A stretch of 64,000 nucleotides of DNA from Chromobacterium amazonense (GTDB taxonomy: Bacteria > Pseudomonadota > Gammaproteobacteria > Burkholderiales > Chromobacteriaceae): NCBI RefSeq assembly GCF_001855565.1, contig NZ_MKCR01000032.1, positions 1 through 64,000 of the forward strand, given 5' to 3'. The notes beneath the pieces are model-generated. The model was not told where the DNA came from, did no database searches, and saw only the letters and a list, made by a program, of their open reading frames with translations. Both the position numbers and the translations under genes were made by a program. Positions 23,704-31,794 of the stretch are shown one piece after another; the first letter of the stretch is position 1, and every line of letters begins with the position of its first letter.

Positions 23704-25175
23704 AAGCCCTGATTCTGATTGCCGTTGCGCTGGCTTCCGCCGGCGCGGCCGCCCAACCCATTCCCTGGCGCGGCCAGCCCTTCTTCGTTTCCAGCCGCAA
23801 TACGCCGCTGGCCTCGGTGCTGAAGGACCTGGGCGCCAATTACGGTTTGCCGGTGGTGGTCAGCCCCAAGATCACCGAGGCCTACGCCGGAGCTTTGCGC
23901 GACCAACCCAAGGGAAAGGCGCTGGCCGAGCTGTCCAGGCTGTATCAGCTGCTGCCTTATTACGATGGCAATTCGCTGTATGTCTACAAGGCTCAGGAGG
24001 TGGACCAGGCATTGCTGGCGCCGGCCTATGTCGGCGCGGACCAGTTGTCGCGGTTGATCGCGCAAAGCGGGCTGCTGGATGGCCCGGCCTGCCGGCTGCA
24101 TCCGGTGGGCGCGTCCAATTCGCTGCAAGTCAGCGGCGTGCCGGTGTGCCTGACCCGGGTGAGCGCGTTGGCCAAGCAGCTGGACGAGCAGAATCTCAAT
24201 CAGGAGCAGAACAAGGAAACGGTGGCCATCTACCCCCTCAAGTATGCCAGCGCCGCGGATACCAGTTATTCCTACCGCAGCCAGACGGTGACGGTGCCTG
24301 GCGTGGTGTCGGTGCTGCGGGAAATGGCGCAGGGCAGGGCGCTGCCGCTGCCGGACAACAAAACGCCGGCGCCGGCCGATGCCAGCGGCTTGCCGACTTT
24401 CTCCGCCGATACGCGGCAGAACGCGGTGCTGATCCGCGACCGCCGCAAAAACATGAATCTGTATGCCGACCTGATTCCCAAGCTGGACCAGCGTCCGACG
24501 CTGGTGGAAATCTCGGTGGCCATCATCGATGTGGACGCGGCCGACATCAACGAGCTGGGCATAGACTGGTCGGCGTCGGCCCGCATCGGCGGCGGCACGG
24601 TCAACTTCAATACCGATGGCGGCCTGGCTTCGGACAGCTTCTCCTCGCTGGTGTCCAACTCCGGCAACTTCATGTTGCGGTTGTCCGCGCTGGAGCAGAG
24701 GTCCAAGGCCAAGATCGTGTCCCGTCCGTCGGTGGTGACGCTGGATAACGTGCAGGCGGTGCTGGACCGCAGCATCACGTTCTACACCAAGCTGGTCAGC
24801 GAGAAGAACGCCAAGCTGGAGTCGGTGACCGCCGGGGCGCTGATGCGCGTCACGCCGCGCCTGATCCATGAGACCGATGGCGACAAGGTGCTGCTGACGC
24901 TGAACATCCAGGACGGCCGGCAGGACAAGCCGATCAGCCGCGCCGAACCGCTGCCGCAGGTGCAAAACGCCGAAATCGCCACCCAGGCCACGCTGAATCT
25001 GGGCCAGGCCTTGCTGCTGGGCGGCTTTGTCCAGGACGAGAACATCGAAGGCGTGCGCAAGATTCCGCTGCTGGGCGATCTGCCGCTGATTGGCGGGCTG
25101 TTCCGCAGCACCACCAAGAGCGAGCGCAATGTGGTGCGCCTGTTCCTGATCAAGGCCGAGCCGCGGAAGTTGTGA
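23700..25175 (+). CDS. sctC: T3SS outer-membrane secretin SctC
   Basis: SsaC-type secretin ring, 491 residues (SsaC 497). Signal peptide 1-19 (cleavage after GAAAQ region), N0 and N1 domains about 28-260 (NTPLASVLKDLGANYGLPVVV, then LVEISVAIIDVD), and the secretin beta-barrel domain about 270-485, with VPG-like and GQALLLGGFVQDENIEGVRK, IPLLGDLPLIGGLFR landmarks. The start ATG 23700 overlaps the previous stop. No separate pilotin gene is seen in the window. Confidence 0.96.
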   Translation: MKALILIAVALASAGAAAQPIPWRGQPFFVSSRNTPLASVLKDLGANYGLPVVVSPKITEAYAGALRDQPKGKALAELSRLYQLLPYYDGNSLYVYKAQEVDQALLAPAYVGADQLSRLIAQSGLLDGPACRLHPVGASNSLQVSGVPVCLTRVSALAKQLDEQNLNQEQNKETVAIYPLKYASAADTSYSYRSQTVTVPGVVSVLREMAQGRALPLPDNKTPAPADASGLPTFSADTRQNAVLIRDRRKNMNLYADLIPKLDQRPTLVEISVAIIDVDAADINELGIDWSASARIGGGTVNFNTDGGLASDSFSSLVSNSGNFMLRLSALEQRSKAKIVSRPSVVTLDNVQAVLDRSITFYTKLVSEKNAKLESVTAGALMRVTPRLIHETDGDKVLLTLNIQDGRQDKPISRAEPLPQVQNAEIATQATLNLGQALLLGGFVQDENIEGVRKIPLLGDLPLIGGLFRSTTKSERNVVRLFLIKAEPRKL

Positions 25176-25182
25176 GGTTGTC

Positions 25183-26361
25183 ATGGAAGCTGCATTCAAA
25201 CTCAAATTGCTGAACGGCCCTTTGGCGGGACGAGAGCTTTTCCTGCCCGAAGGCGCGTTCACCGTAGGCGATGGCGACAGCGATCTGTCGCTGCCGCTGG
25301 AAGGCGGGGGAACGGCGACGCTGGAGGTTTCGGCCGACGCGGTCATGCTGTCCAGTCCGGCCGCGTGCTGGGTGGACGGCCGGCGCTGCGCGCCCGGCCC
25401 CTTGCCGCAGCGGCGGGCCGTCGATCTGGCCGGCGTGCATCTGGTGCTGGGCCCGGCCGACGGCGAACTGGGCAGCCCGCCGGTGCCGCCGCGAGGCGGC
25501 GCGCATCGTCGCGCGGCCGCGGTGCTGCTGGCTGCGTTGGCTTTGGCCGCCGCGCTGGGGTGGACGCTGACGCCGGCCGCGCCTGCGCCGCCCCCGGCAC
25601 CGCGCGCTTGGCTGCCGCAGGCGCTGCGCGCCGAACCCGGATTGACGGCGCGATGGCTCGGCAACGATGTGCTTGAGCTGACCGGCCGCTGCCGCGACAG
25701 CGGCCAGTTGCTGACGCTGACCACGAGGTTGCGCGCAGCCGGCGTTCGTTTGCGGCAGGAAACCGTGTGCGACGACGAGCTGCGGCTTTCGGTGCGCGCG
25801 CTGATGGCGAGCTATGGCTACCCCGATGCGACGGTGACGCTGGATGCGGCGGGCCATGCCGACATCGACGGCCCGGTGGCGGGCGATACCGCCGCGCTGG
25901 CGGCCGCGCTGGATAAGCTGCCGGGGCTGGCCGGCTGGCGCCTGTCCGACCGAGGCGCCGATGAGCTAGCCGCCTTGTTGCCAAGGCTGAAGGCCGCCGG
26001 CTTGCTCTCCGGCCTCAGCGCCGCGCGCGGCGAGCAGGGCTGGTTGCTGTCCGGCCAATTGGACGAGGCGCGCCAGGCGCGGCTGGCGGCGTTTCTGCAA
26101 ACCGCCAATGCCGAGCCGGGCCGGGCGCTGCCGCTGCGTTTCGTCGGCGCGGCCAGCCGCGCCAAGGCGGCCGACTATCTGCCCGCCGCCATGGCAGGCG
26201 TCGGCGGCAACGCCGAGGCGCCATACCTGCAGCTGGCCAACGGCATGCGCCTGCTGCCGGGCAGCCCGGTGCGGCAGGGATTGCGCGTGGCGGCGATAGA
26301 CGCCGACGGCGTATCGCTGGCCGGCGCGCGTGAACTGATATTCCTTCCTTTGCACAGTTGA
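25183..26361 (+). CDS. sctD: T3SS inner-membrane ring protein SctD
   Basis: SsaD/YscD-type outer ring of the inner-membrane base, 392 residues (SsaD 403). A cytoplasmic FHA-like domain (1-100: LKLLNGPLAGRELFLPEGAF, FTVGDGDSDLSL) is followed by one membrane segment at about 110-128 and a periplasmic domain of repeated ring-building (BON-like) modules. It sits seven bases after sctC. Confidence 0.92.
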   Translation: MEAAFKLKLLNGPLAGRELFLPEGAFTVGDGDSDLSLPLEGGGTATLEVSADAVMLSSPAACWVDGRRCAPGPLPQRRAVDLAGVHLVLGPADGELGSPPVPPRGGAHRRAAAVLLAALALAAALGWTLTPAAPAPPPAPRAWLPQALRAEPGLTARWLGNDVLELTGRCRDSGQLLTLTTRLRAAGVRLRQETVCDDELRLSVRALMASYGYPDATVTLDAAGHADIDGPVAGDTAALAAALDKLPGLAGWRLSDRGADELAALLPRLKAAGLLSGLSAARGEQGWLLSGQLDEARQARLAAFLQTANAEPGRALPLRFVGAASRAKAADYLPAAMAGVGGNAEAPYLQLANGMRLLPGSPVRQGLRVAAIDADGVSLAGARELIFLPLHS

Positions 26362-26369
26362 GGCTAGAC

Positions 26370-26591
26370 ATGCATACCCTGACCGAACTGGAAGACCGCC
26401 TGGCCGCCGATGCGTCAGGCCATCAGCGCCGGGCCTTGCTCGACGCCTTGAGCGAGACGGTGATGGCGTTGGGACGGGCGCAGCGCGAGCCGCAGAGCGC
26501 GGAGCGCTACGCCAGCCTGGAACGGCAGCGCCTGGCCGCTCTGGCGGCGATGCGGGTGGTGGATACGGTATGGAGCCGCTCGCACTCGTAG
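26370..26591 (+). CDS. ssaE: SsaE/YscE-like small T3SS chaperone
   Basis: Protein of 73 residues, wholly helical (LTELEDRLAADASGHQRRAL, LERQRLAALAAMRVVDTVW). SsaE of Salmonella (80 residues) follows ssaD in the same way and acts as a needle or translocator chaperone of the YscE/EscE group. Call is by size, helical content and position. ATG 26370 lies eight bases after the sctD stop. Confidence 0.7.
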   Translation: MHTLTELEDRLAADASGHQRRALLDALSETVMALGRAQREPQSAERYASLERQRLAALAAMRVVDTVWSRSHS

Positions 26592-26611
26592 CGAGTTTCA
26601 TTTTCCCCAAT

Positions 26612-26627
26612 TCAGGTGATGACCTGA
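26612..26627. promoter_or_regulatory. T3SS operator palindrome f (TCAGGT-GATG-ACCTGA)
   Basis: Perfect arms, 59 bp before the AraC-type regulator gene. It should control the operon from the regulator through sctW. Confidence 0.75.
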
Positions 26628-26686
26628 TGGGGTCATGGCTGGCCCCGCGTGATGATGGTCCCACCAAGTCAACCAAGGAGTGCGCG

Positions 26687-27406
26687 ATGTTCAGTCTGCA
26701 CATCATCCTCGCCCCGCAAGCCGGCGCGTTGCGCTTGGACGGGAACGACACCGCCGTAGAGCGGCCTGGCTTGTGGCTGATGGCGGGCGGCGCGGCGTTC
26801 GAGCTGCCGGCCTCCGCCCGTTGCTACAGTTTTCCCGCTTCTTGTCTGCAGCCGGTTTATCGGGAAATGCAGCCTCTGCTTGCCGACCATGGCGGTTGTG
26901 CGGCGCCGAACACGCCGTACGCGGTGCCGGCGGATGAGGGCCTGCTGCATGCGGTGGCGCAACTGGCCGATGTCGACGACGAGACCATGCTGCGTTTCGT
27001 CCTGGCGTATTGCCTGGCCATCGATGGCGAACGCTGCGCCGCGCTGCTGCGCTATCTGGTGGCGGCCGACATCGACCTTTTCGATTTCATCCACCGCCAC
27101 CGCCTGGAGCCCTGGCCCATCGCGCGTTACGCCGACGCGCTGGGCCTGCCGCCGCGCAAGTTCAACCAATTGTTCAAGGAAAAGTTTGGCATGTCCGCCA
27201 AGCACTGGCTGCTCGCGCAGCGCCTGGAGCATGCGCGCGGCTTGCTGGAGACCACCACCAAAAAGGTGATCGATGTGGCGCTTGAGTCCGGCTTTTGCAA
27301 TGCCGCGCACTTTTCCGACAGCTTCCGCCGCCATTTTCAGATGTCGCCCAGCGATGTCCGCCGCGAATCCCTGCCGCTTACGCTGGCGCCGTCGCTGCTG
27401 TTCTGA
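26687..27406 (+). CDS. AraC-family T3SS regulator (EsrC-like position)
   Basis: Transcription regulator of 239 residues. The C-terminal AraC/XylS DNA-binding domain (about 140-235) shows both helix-turn-helix units: IARYADALGLPPRKFNQLFK and KKVIDVALESGFCNAAHFSD followed by FRRHFQMSPSDVRRE. The N-terminal 130 residues are variable, as in ExsA/MxiE/EsrC-type T3SS regulators. Edwardsiella EsrC is an AraC-type regulator in a SPI-2-like cluster under EsrB control; Salmonella SPI-2 lacks one. The start ATG 26687 has AAGGAG six bases upstream. It heads the sctF-sctW operon and is itself under operator f. Confidence 0.87.
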   Translation: MFSLHIILAPQAGALRLDGNDTAVERPGLWLMAGGAAFELPASARCYSFPASCLQPVYREMQPLLADHGGCAAPNTPYAVPADEGLLHAVAQLADVDDETMLRFVLAYCLAIDGERCAALLRYLVAADIDLFDFIHRHRLEPWPIARYADALGLPPRKFNQLFKEKFGMSAKHWLLAQRLEHARGLLETTTKKVIDVALESGFCNAAHFSDSFRRHFQMSPSDVRRESLPLTLAPSLLF

Positions 27407-27417
27407 AGGAGATTCAC

Positions 27418-27636
27418 ATGAACATCGACTCGCTTGTCGCCCAGATGGGCAGCCAGGTCACCCGCTCCGCCAACGACGCGGAAGCGGCGATGAACGCCAA
27501 TGTGCAGAACGATCCGCAAGCCATGCTGAAGTCGCAATACGCGCTGCAGCAGTACTCGGTGATGATCGGCTACGAGAGCTCGGTCATGAAGGCGGTCAAG
27601 GACATGATGATGGGCATCATTTCCAAAATCGGCTAA
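27418..27636 (+). CDS. sctF: T3SS needle subunit SctF
   Basis: SsaG-type needle protein of 72 residues (SsaG 71). It has the helix-turn-helix hairpin of needle subunits, with the conserved turn and NDPQAMLKSQYALQQYSVMI stretch and the C-terminal amphipathic helix (SSVMKAVKDMMMGIISKI) that packs inside the needle. The ribosome site AAGGAG precedes ATG 27418. It is the first structural gene after the AraC-type regulator. Confidence 0.93.
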   Translation: MNIDSLVAQMGSQVTRSANDAEAAMNANVQNDPQAMLKSQYALQQYSVMIGYESSVMKAVKDMMMGIISKIG

Positions 27637-27664
27637 GCGCGCCCGCTGAATCAGGAGAAGACCC

Positions 27665-27934
27665 ATGAATGCCTCACACCCCATCGCGCGCACCATCGTC
27701 GAGGCCGGCTTTGCCGCCGTCAATCACGGCTTGCGCGCCGAAATGCACGACATCCTGGCCGCGCTGCCGGACTGGCTGGACGATGCCGACCAACTGGCGC
27801 GTTGCGAAGCCCTGCTGCTGTTTGGCCTGGGCCGCCATAGCGCCGCCGCGGCCAAGCTCGCTGGCCTGCCGGATGACGATTGCGCCCCGCTGCGCGCTTT
27901 GCTGAAGTCTTCCTCAAAGGAGTCCGAATCATGA
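27665..27934 (+). CDS. ssaH: SsaH-like needle chaperone (YscG type)
   Basis: Protein of 89 residues, all helical with TPR-like pattern (IVEAGFAAVNHGLRAEMHDI, then CEALLLFGLGRHSAAAAKL). SsaH (75 residues) and YscG/EscG hold needle subunits with a YscE-type partner, here perhaps the gene at 26370. The position between sctF and sctI matches SPI-2. The stop overlaps sctI by ATGA. Confidence 0.75.
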   Translation: MNASHPIARTIVEAGFAAVNHGLRAEMHDILAALPDWLDDADQLARCEALLLFGLGRHSAAAAKLAGLPDDDCAPLRALLKSSSKESES

Positions 27935-28182
27935 CTATCGAAGCCATCACCCATGCCCTGGCCGCCATCGCTCCCCTGGGCGAGGCCGAGCCGGCTCAGC
28001 CGAGCCAGTCGGCGCAGCAACGCTTCGCGGAGCTCTTGAACAACCCCAAGGCCGCCGACGAGCCCGGCGCCTTGTTCGCCGCGCAAAGCGCGTTCAATGA
28101 ACTGGCGGTCGGCACCGAACTGACGGCCAAGGTGGCCGGGTCGCTGACCCAGTCGATCAACAAGCTGGTGAACATGCAATGA
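27931..28182 (+). CDS. sctI: T3SS inner rod protein SctI
   Basis: SsaI-type inner rod, 83 residues (SsaI 82). The C-terminal half (FNELAVGTELTAKVAGSLTQ-SINKLVNMQ) is the conserved helical segment of rod subunits that connects needle and export pore; the N-terminal half is proline and alanine rich. Overlaps both neighbours by ATGA. Confidence 0.85.
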   Translation: MTIEAITHALAAIAPLGEAEPAQPSQSAQQRFAELLNNPKAADEPGALFAAQSAFNELAVGTELTAKVAGSLTQSINKLVNMQ

Positions 28183-28880
28183 AAACCTCGCCATGGGTCC
28201 TGCTGTTGCTCGCCTTGCCGCTGTTGGCCGGTTGCAAGAGCGAGCTGTACAGCAAGCTGGACGAAACCGAGGCCAATCAGATGCTGGCCCTGCTCATCTA
28301 CAACAAGATCCCGGCGGATAAACAGGTGGGCAAGGACGGCGTCTCGCTGCGGGTGGAAGAGGACCGCTTCGTCGACGCCGTCGAGGTGCTGCGCCAGAAC
28401 GGCCTGCCCAAGCGCAAGACGGTGACCATGCAGAACCTGTTCCCCAGCGGCCAGCTGGTGTCCTCGCCCGCCCAGGAAGAGGCCAAGCTCAACTATCTCA
28501 AGAGCCAGCAGCTGGAGAAGATGCTGGGCAGCATGGACGGCGTGATCACGGCCGAGGTGTCGGTGGCCGAGCCGCGCGCCGTCGATGGCGAGGCGCCGGC
28601 GCCCTCATCCGCCGCGGTGTTCATCAAGTACAGCCCGGAGATCAACCTGCCGGCGCGCGAGGCCGAAATCCGCGCCTTGGTGCGCGACGGCATCCCGGGG
28701 CTGGCGCCGGATCGCATCACGCTGACGCTGCAGCGCGCCGAATACCGCTACCTGCCGCCGGCGCCCGTCGCGCGGCAGACGCCATGGCCGGCCATCGCCG
28801 CGGCAGGCGGGACGGCCCTGCTGGGCGTATGCGCCGCCGTGGCGATATGGCGGCGCCGTCGGCCGGGAGCCGCCGCATGA
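28179..28880 (+). CDS. sctJ: T3SS inner-membrane ring lipoprotein SctJ
   Basis: SsaJ/YscJ/PrgK family, 233 residues (SsaJ 249). A lipoprotein signal ends LLAGC (lipid-modified Cys 19); the two ring-building modules follow (YSKLDETEANQMLALLIYNK and PSAAVFIKYSPEINL region), and one C-terminal membrane segment lies at about 203-225 before a basic RRRR tail. Confidence 0.95.
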   Translation: MKTSPWVLLLLALPLLAGCKSELYSKLDETEANQMLALLIYNKIPADKQVGKDGVSLRVEEDRFVDAVEVLRQNGLPKRKTVTMQNLFPSGQLVSSPAQEEAKLNYLKSQQLEKMLGSMDGVITAEVSVAEPRAVDGEAPAPSSAAVFIKYSPEINLPAREAEIRALVRDGIPGLAPDRITLTLQRAEYRYLPPAPVARQTPWPAIAAAGGTALLGVCAAVAIWRRRRPGAAA

Positions 28881-29431
28881 ACCCGGCGCGGCGGCGCTTG
28901 CATGCGCTATGGCATCAGCCTGGACAAGAGATGGATGCCGCCTGGTGGGCGGCGCTGGATCTTGCGTCCTGGCGCGAGCCTTACGCGCAGCAGCCCTTGC
29001 TGCGCCCGCCGCTGGACGATTTGATCGCCAGCCGGCTGGGCCAGGCTGGCGCGGCGCCGCCGCTGTCCGCGCTCGCCGAGCCACTGCTGGCCGATGACGC
29101 GCGGCGCGAGGCCTTGTCCATGGCCTTGGGTCTTTGGGCATTGCGCTGCCCAGACTATGTCTTGCTCAAGCCGTATCGCGAGGCGCTATCCAACAGGCTG
29201 GACGGCAGGGCGCTAGCGCAGTTGCAGGCACTGCTGCCATTGGAGAGCGCGCGCGCCGATCTGACGCCGGCCACGCTGCCGGGCCGGGCCGGCGAGATCG
29301 GCGCCGCCTGGCTGGCGGATGCTGCGGCCCCGGCGCTGCGTCTATGCCGGCTGCTGTGGCCGCCATCTGCCTTATTGGCGCCGCCGCAGCCCGTGGAGCC
29401 GGTGCTGCAGAAGCTGTTGAGGTGGTTATGA
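28877..29431 (+). CDS. sctK: SctK-like sorting-platform protein
   Basis: Protein of 184 residues between sctJ and sctL, overlapping both by ATGA. This position is held by an unnamed SctK-like gene in Salmonella SPI-2 and by yscK, pscK or hrpD elsewhere. It is Leu, Ala and Trp rich and helical, with WWAALDLASWREPYAQQPLL near the N-terminus and a QALLPLESARADLT segment typical of the loosely conserved SctK group. SctK joins the sorting platform to the inner-membrane ring. Mostly a positional call. Confidence 0.7.
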   Translation: MNPARRRLHALWHQPGQEMDAAWWAALDLASWREPYAQQPLLRPPLDDLIASRLGQAGAAPPLSALAEPLLADDARREALSMALGLWALRCPDYVLLKPYREALSNRLDGRALAQLQALLPLESARADLTPATLPGRAGEIGAAWLADAAAPALRLCRLLWPPSALLAPPQPVEPVLQKLLRWL

Positions 29432-30093
29432 ACAACCCGATGAATCTGGCCGTGGCCACGTTGCCCGGCCCGCTGCCGACAGGCTGCGTGATCCGCGCCG
29501 CGGAGTTGGAGACGCGGCGGGATCTGGCCGGCGCATTGGAGCGGCTGCATGCCGCCGCGCGCGAGGAAGCCGAGGCGCTCCGCCTCCAGGCTCAGGCAGA
29601 GCTGGAGCAGGCGCGACGCGAAGCCGAAGCCTTGCGCGAGGCCGCCAGTCAGGATGCCGCCGCCATCCGCCGCCAGGCGCGCGACGAGGCCGTGGACGAA
29701 GCCGTGCAATGGCTGTGCTGCGAACAGGAAATGGAGCAATTGATCGCCCGCGAGCTGGCGCAGCGCTGGCGGACGCTCACCGCCCGCGTACTGGAAGAGT
29801 TGCTGGGGCAAAGCGACCAGAACCAGCTGTTGCTGCGCCGAGTGGAGCGCAAGGTGGCCGAATTACTGCCGCGCGGCCGCGTCACGCTGTGCGTGGCGCC
29901 CTCCGCGCTGGCCGCGGCCGCCCGCGCCTGGGCAAGCGCGCCGGAAGTCAAGGTGATGGCCGATTCCGGCCTGGCGTCCGGTCAGGCCAGGCTGGACAAC
30001 GGGCTGGTGCGCATCCATCTGGACGAGCCCGCGCACCAGGCCAGGGTATTGCAACAACTGGCGGGAGAGCCGGAGAGGGTAGCGCATGCTTAG
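29428..30093 (+). CDS. sctL: T3SS stator protein SctL
   Basis: SsaK/YscL/FliH-type peripheral stalk that binds the ATPase SctN and SctQ. The 221 residues (SsaK 224) include a long charged coiled coil at about 38-95 (LERLHAAAREEAEALRLQAQ and following) and a conserved C-terminal domain with ATPase-binding segment (VKVMADSGLASGQARLDNGL, VRIHLD). The last codons overlap sctW by eight bases. Confidence 0.9.
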   Translation: MNNPMNLAVATLPGPLPTGCVIRAAELETRRDLAGALERLHAAAREEAEALRLQAQAELEQARREAEALREAASQDAAAIRRQARDEAVDEAVQWLCCEQEMEQLIARELAQRWRTLTARVLEELLGQSDQNQLLLRRVERKVAELLPRGRVTLCVAPSALAAAARAWASAPEVKVMADSGLASGQARLDNGLVRIHLDEPAHQARVLQQLAGEPERVAHA

Positions 30094-31126
30094 ACTGGAT
30101 CAGATCAACCCCGGCGGCGCGCTGGGCAATGTCGAAGACAATCTGGCGACCGCGCGTCATGACCGCGCCGCCCCAACCGAATCGGTGCTGGCGCAGGCGC
30201 AGGCGGAATTGCTCGAATTTGAAAGCGACGCGCTGGCGGAAACCCAGGAGGACCTGGGCTTCGCCTTGGGCGGCAGGCTGCGCGACACCAAGCGCGGGTC
30301 GGCCGGGCAGGACAATGTGCGGGGCCGGGTATTGATGCAAAAACTGGTGGCGGAATTGGCCGCGGTAGAGGCGGCGGACTTGGACAGCCTGCTGTCCGGC
30401 CCGCAAGACTGGCTGCGCGCGCCGCAACTGCTGGTAGCCTTGCAGTCGCAAACCCCGGACCCCGGCCGCGCCGCCTTGCAGCTTGCGGCATGGCTGGCGC
30501 GGGGCAAACCGGACCCGAGGCTGCGCCGTCGATTGGAGGAGGCGCTGGCCAGCCTGGCAGAAGACGATACGTTGGCGCTTTCGCTGTTCGGCGCGTTGGA
30601 GTACGGTGCGCCCACGCCGGCGCTGCGCCAGGAATTGACCCGCCTTTACCATCGCGCCAGCGCGCCCAAGCAGAAACTGTCGCAATGGCTGGAAGCGCTG
30701 GGCGAGCGCGAAGGGCGGCAGCGCAAGCTCCGCGTCATGCTGCGCGTGTTGTCCTATGAACTATCGGCTAGCGGGCAGCCTATCGTCGGCAGCCATCTCG
30801 CCGCCGTCATCGGCGATCTCAAGCAACTGCTGCGCATTCTCGGGCTGGAAGCGCACTGCGACCAGGCCGCCGCAGCCCTGGCCCTGCCGGAACTGCGCGG
30901 CGAAGCCCTGTTGGCCAGTGTGGTGACGCTGGTGGAGCAGGTTTGGGTCAATGCCGACAGCGTGGCGGAAGCGCTGCCGCCGCTGCCGGATGGCCAGCGC
31001 TACCGAGTGGCCCACGCCTTGGGGCGTTTGGTGCAGCTGCTGGCGGACGATTGCTTTGGCGACGCCGAGCAGAAAACGCAACTGGAGGACGCGATTGCCG
31101 AGCTGCGGGATCGCAGCCTGGACTGA
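30086..31126 (+). CDS. sctW: T3SS gatekeeper SctW
   Basis: SsaL/SepL/MxiC-type gatekeeper, 346 residues (SsaL 338). It forms a complex with SsaM- and SpiC-type proteins and delays effector export until translocators are out. Landmarks: FALGGRLRDTKRG (about 59-71), tandem helical X-bundles, and a C-terminal TyeA-like half (IVGSHLAAVIGDLKQLLRIL onward). It ends the operon; a strong terminator follows at 31247. Confidence 0.88.
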   Translation: MLRLDQINPGGALGNVEDNLATARHDRAAPTESVLAQAQAELLEFESDALAETQEDLGFALGGRLRDTKRGSAGQDNVRGRVLMQKLVAELAAVEAADLDSLLSGPQDWLRAPQLLVALQSQTPDPGRAALQLAAWLARGKPDPRLRRRLEEALASLAEDDTLALSLFGALEYGAPTPALRQELTRLYHRASAPKQKLSQWLEALGEREGRQRKLRVMLRVLSYELSASGQPIVGSHLAAVIGDLKQLLRILGLEAHCDQAAAALALPELRGEALLASVVTLVEQVWVNADSVAEALPPLPDGQRYRVAHALGRLVQLLADDCFGDAEQKTQLEDAIAELRDRSLD

Positions 31127-31137
31127 GGGTGTGAACA

Positions 31138-31192
31138 GTTGACCAAGGCCGTTTGAGCTGCCGTTGCTGAGCCAAGGCGGTGCTTGGTCAAC
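31138..31192. repeat. inverted repeat GTTGACCAAG with 35-bp spacer
   Basis: Perfect 10-bp arms at 31138-31147 and 31183-31192, directly behind sctW. The string CCAAGGC recurs in the spacer. No T-run follows. It could be a transcript-stabilising stem, or the remnant of a small element. Confidence 0.45.
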
Positions 31193-31246
31193 CCTTTCCC
31201 GAGCAAAAGGCTGAAGCGCCAAGGTTTTGCCTGCCCCAATTGGAAG

Positions 31247-31298
31247 AGACCGAAAAAACAAAGCGCAATCTACTGATTGCACTGAGTTTTTTCGGTCT
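31247..31298. terminator. bidirectional terminator between sctW and ssb
   Basis: Outer arms AGACCGAAAAAA and TTTTTTCGGTCT are perfect 12-bp complements, around an inner stem GCAATC-TACT-GATTGC. The A- and T-runs give a terminator on both strands, fitting the convergent sctW operon and ssb. It marks the right edge of the T3SS island. Confidence 0.85.
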
Positions 31299-31326
31299 AA
31301 TTTAACAGCCTAACCTATGGTTCTGG

Positions 31327-31794
31327 TTAAAACGGAATATCGTCGTCCATGTCGTCCATGCGCGGAGCCGGCTTCGGCTCTTGGCGGCGCGGCGCGGCCG
31401 GGGCTTCCTGGCGCGGGGCCGGGGCGTTGTAGCCGTAGCTTTCTTCCATGCCGCCGCCCATGCCGCCGGAGGACGCGCCCATTTCGCTGCGGCCGCCCTG
31501 CAGGCTCAGTTCGTTGACGCGCACGTCCGGGGACAGACGCTTGTTGCCGTCCTTGTCTTGCCACTCACGCAGCGTCAGCTGGCCGTAGACGGTGACTTGC
31601 TGGCCTTTGGCCAGGTAGTTCTTCAGCGACTCACCGCGCTTGCCCCATACCTGGCAGCTGAACCAGTTGGTGCTCTTGCGCTCGCCGAAGCCGATGTCGC
31701 TGGCCACGCGGAACGACAGAACGGGCTCGCCGCTCGGGGTGTAGCGCAGTTCGGCGTCGGCGGCCAGGCGGCCGTCAAAGGTGATGCTGTTCAT
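31327..31794 (-). CDS. ssb: single-stranded DNA-binding protein
   Basis: Replication and repair protein of 155 residues. OB-fold at about 1-105 (LAADAELRYTPSGEPVLSFR, WFSCQVWGKRGESL, GQLTLREWQDKDG), a flexible Gly/Pro-rich linker, and the acidic tip DDDIPF that binds partner proteins. Core gene on the right flank of the T3SS island. Often next to uvrA in other bacteria, not so here. Confidence 0.97.
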   Translation of the reverse strand: MNSITFDGRLAADAELRYTPSGEPVLSFRVASDIGFGERKSTNWFSCQVWGKRGESLKNYLAKGQQVTVYGQLTLREWQDKDGNKRLSPDVRVNELSLQGGRSEMGASSGGMGGGMEESYGYNAPAPRQEAPAAPRRQEPKPAPRMDDMDDDIPF

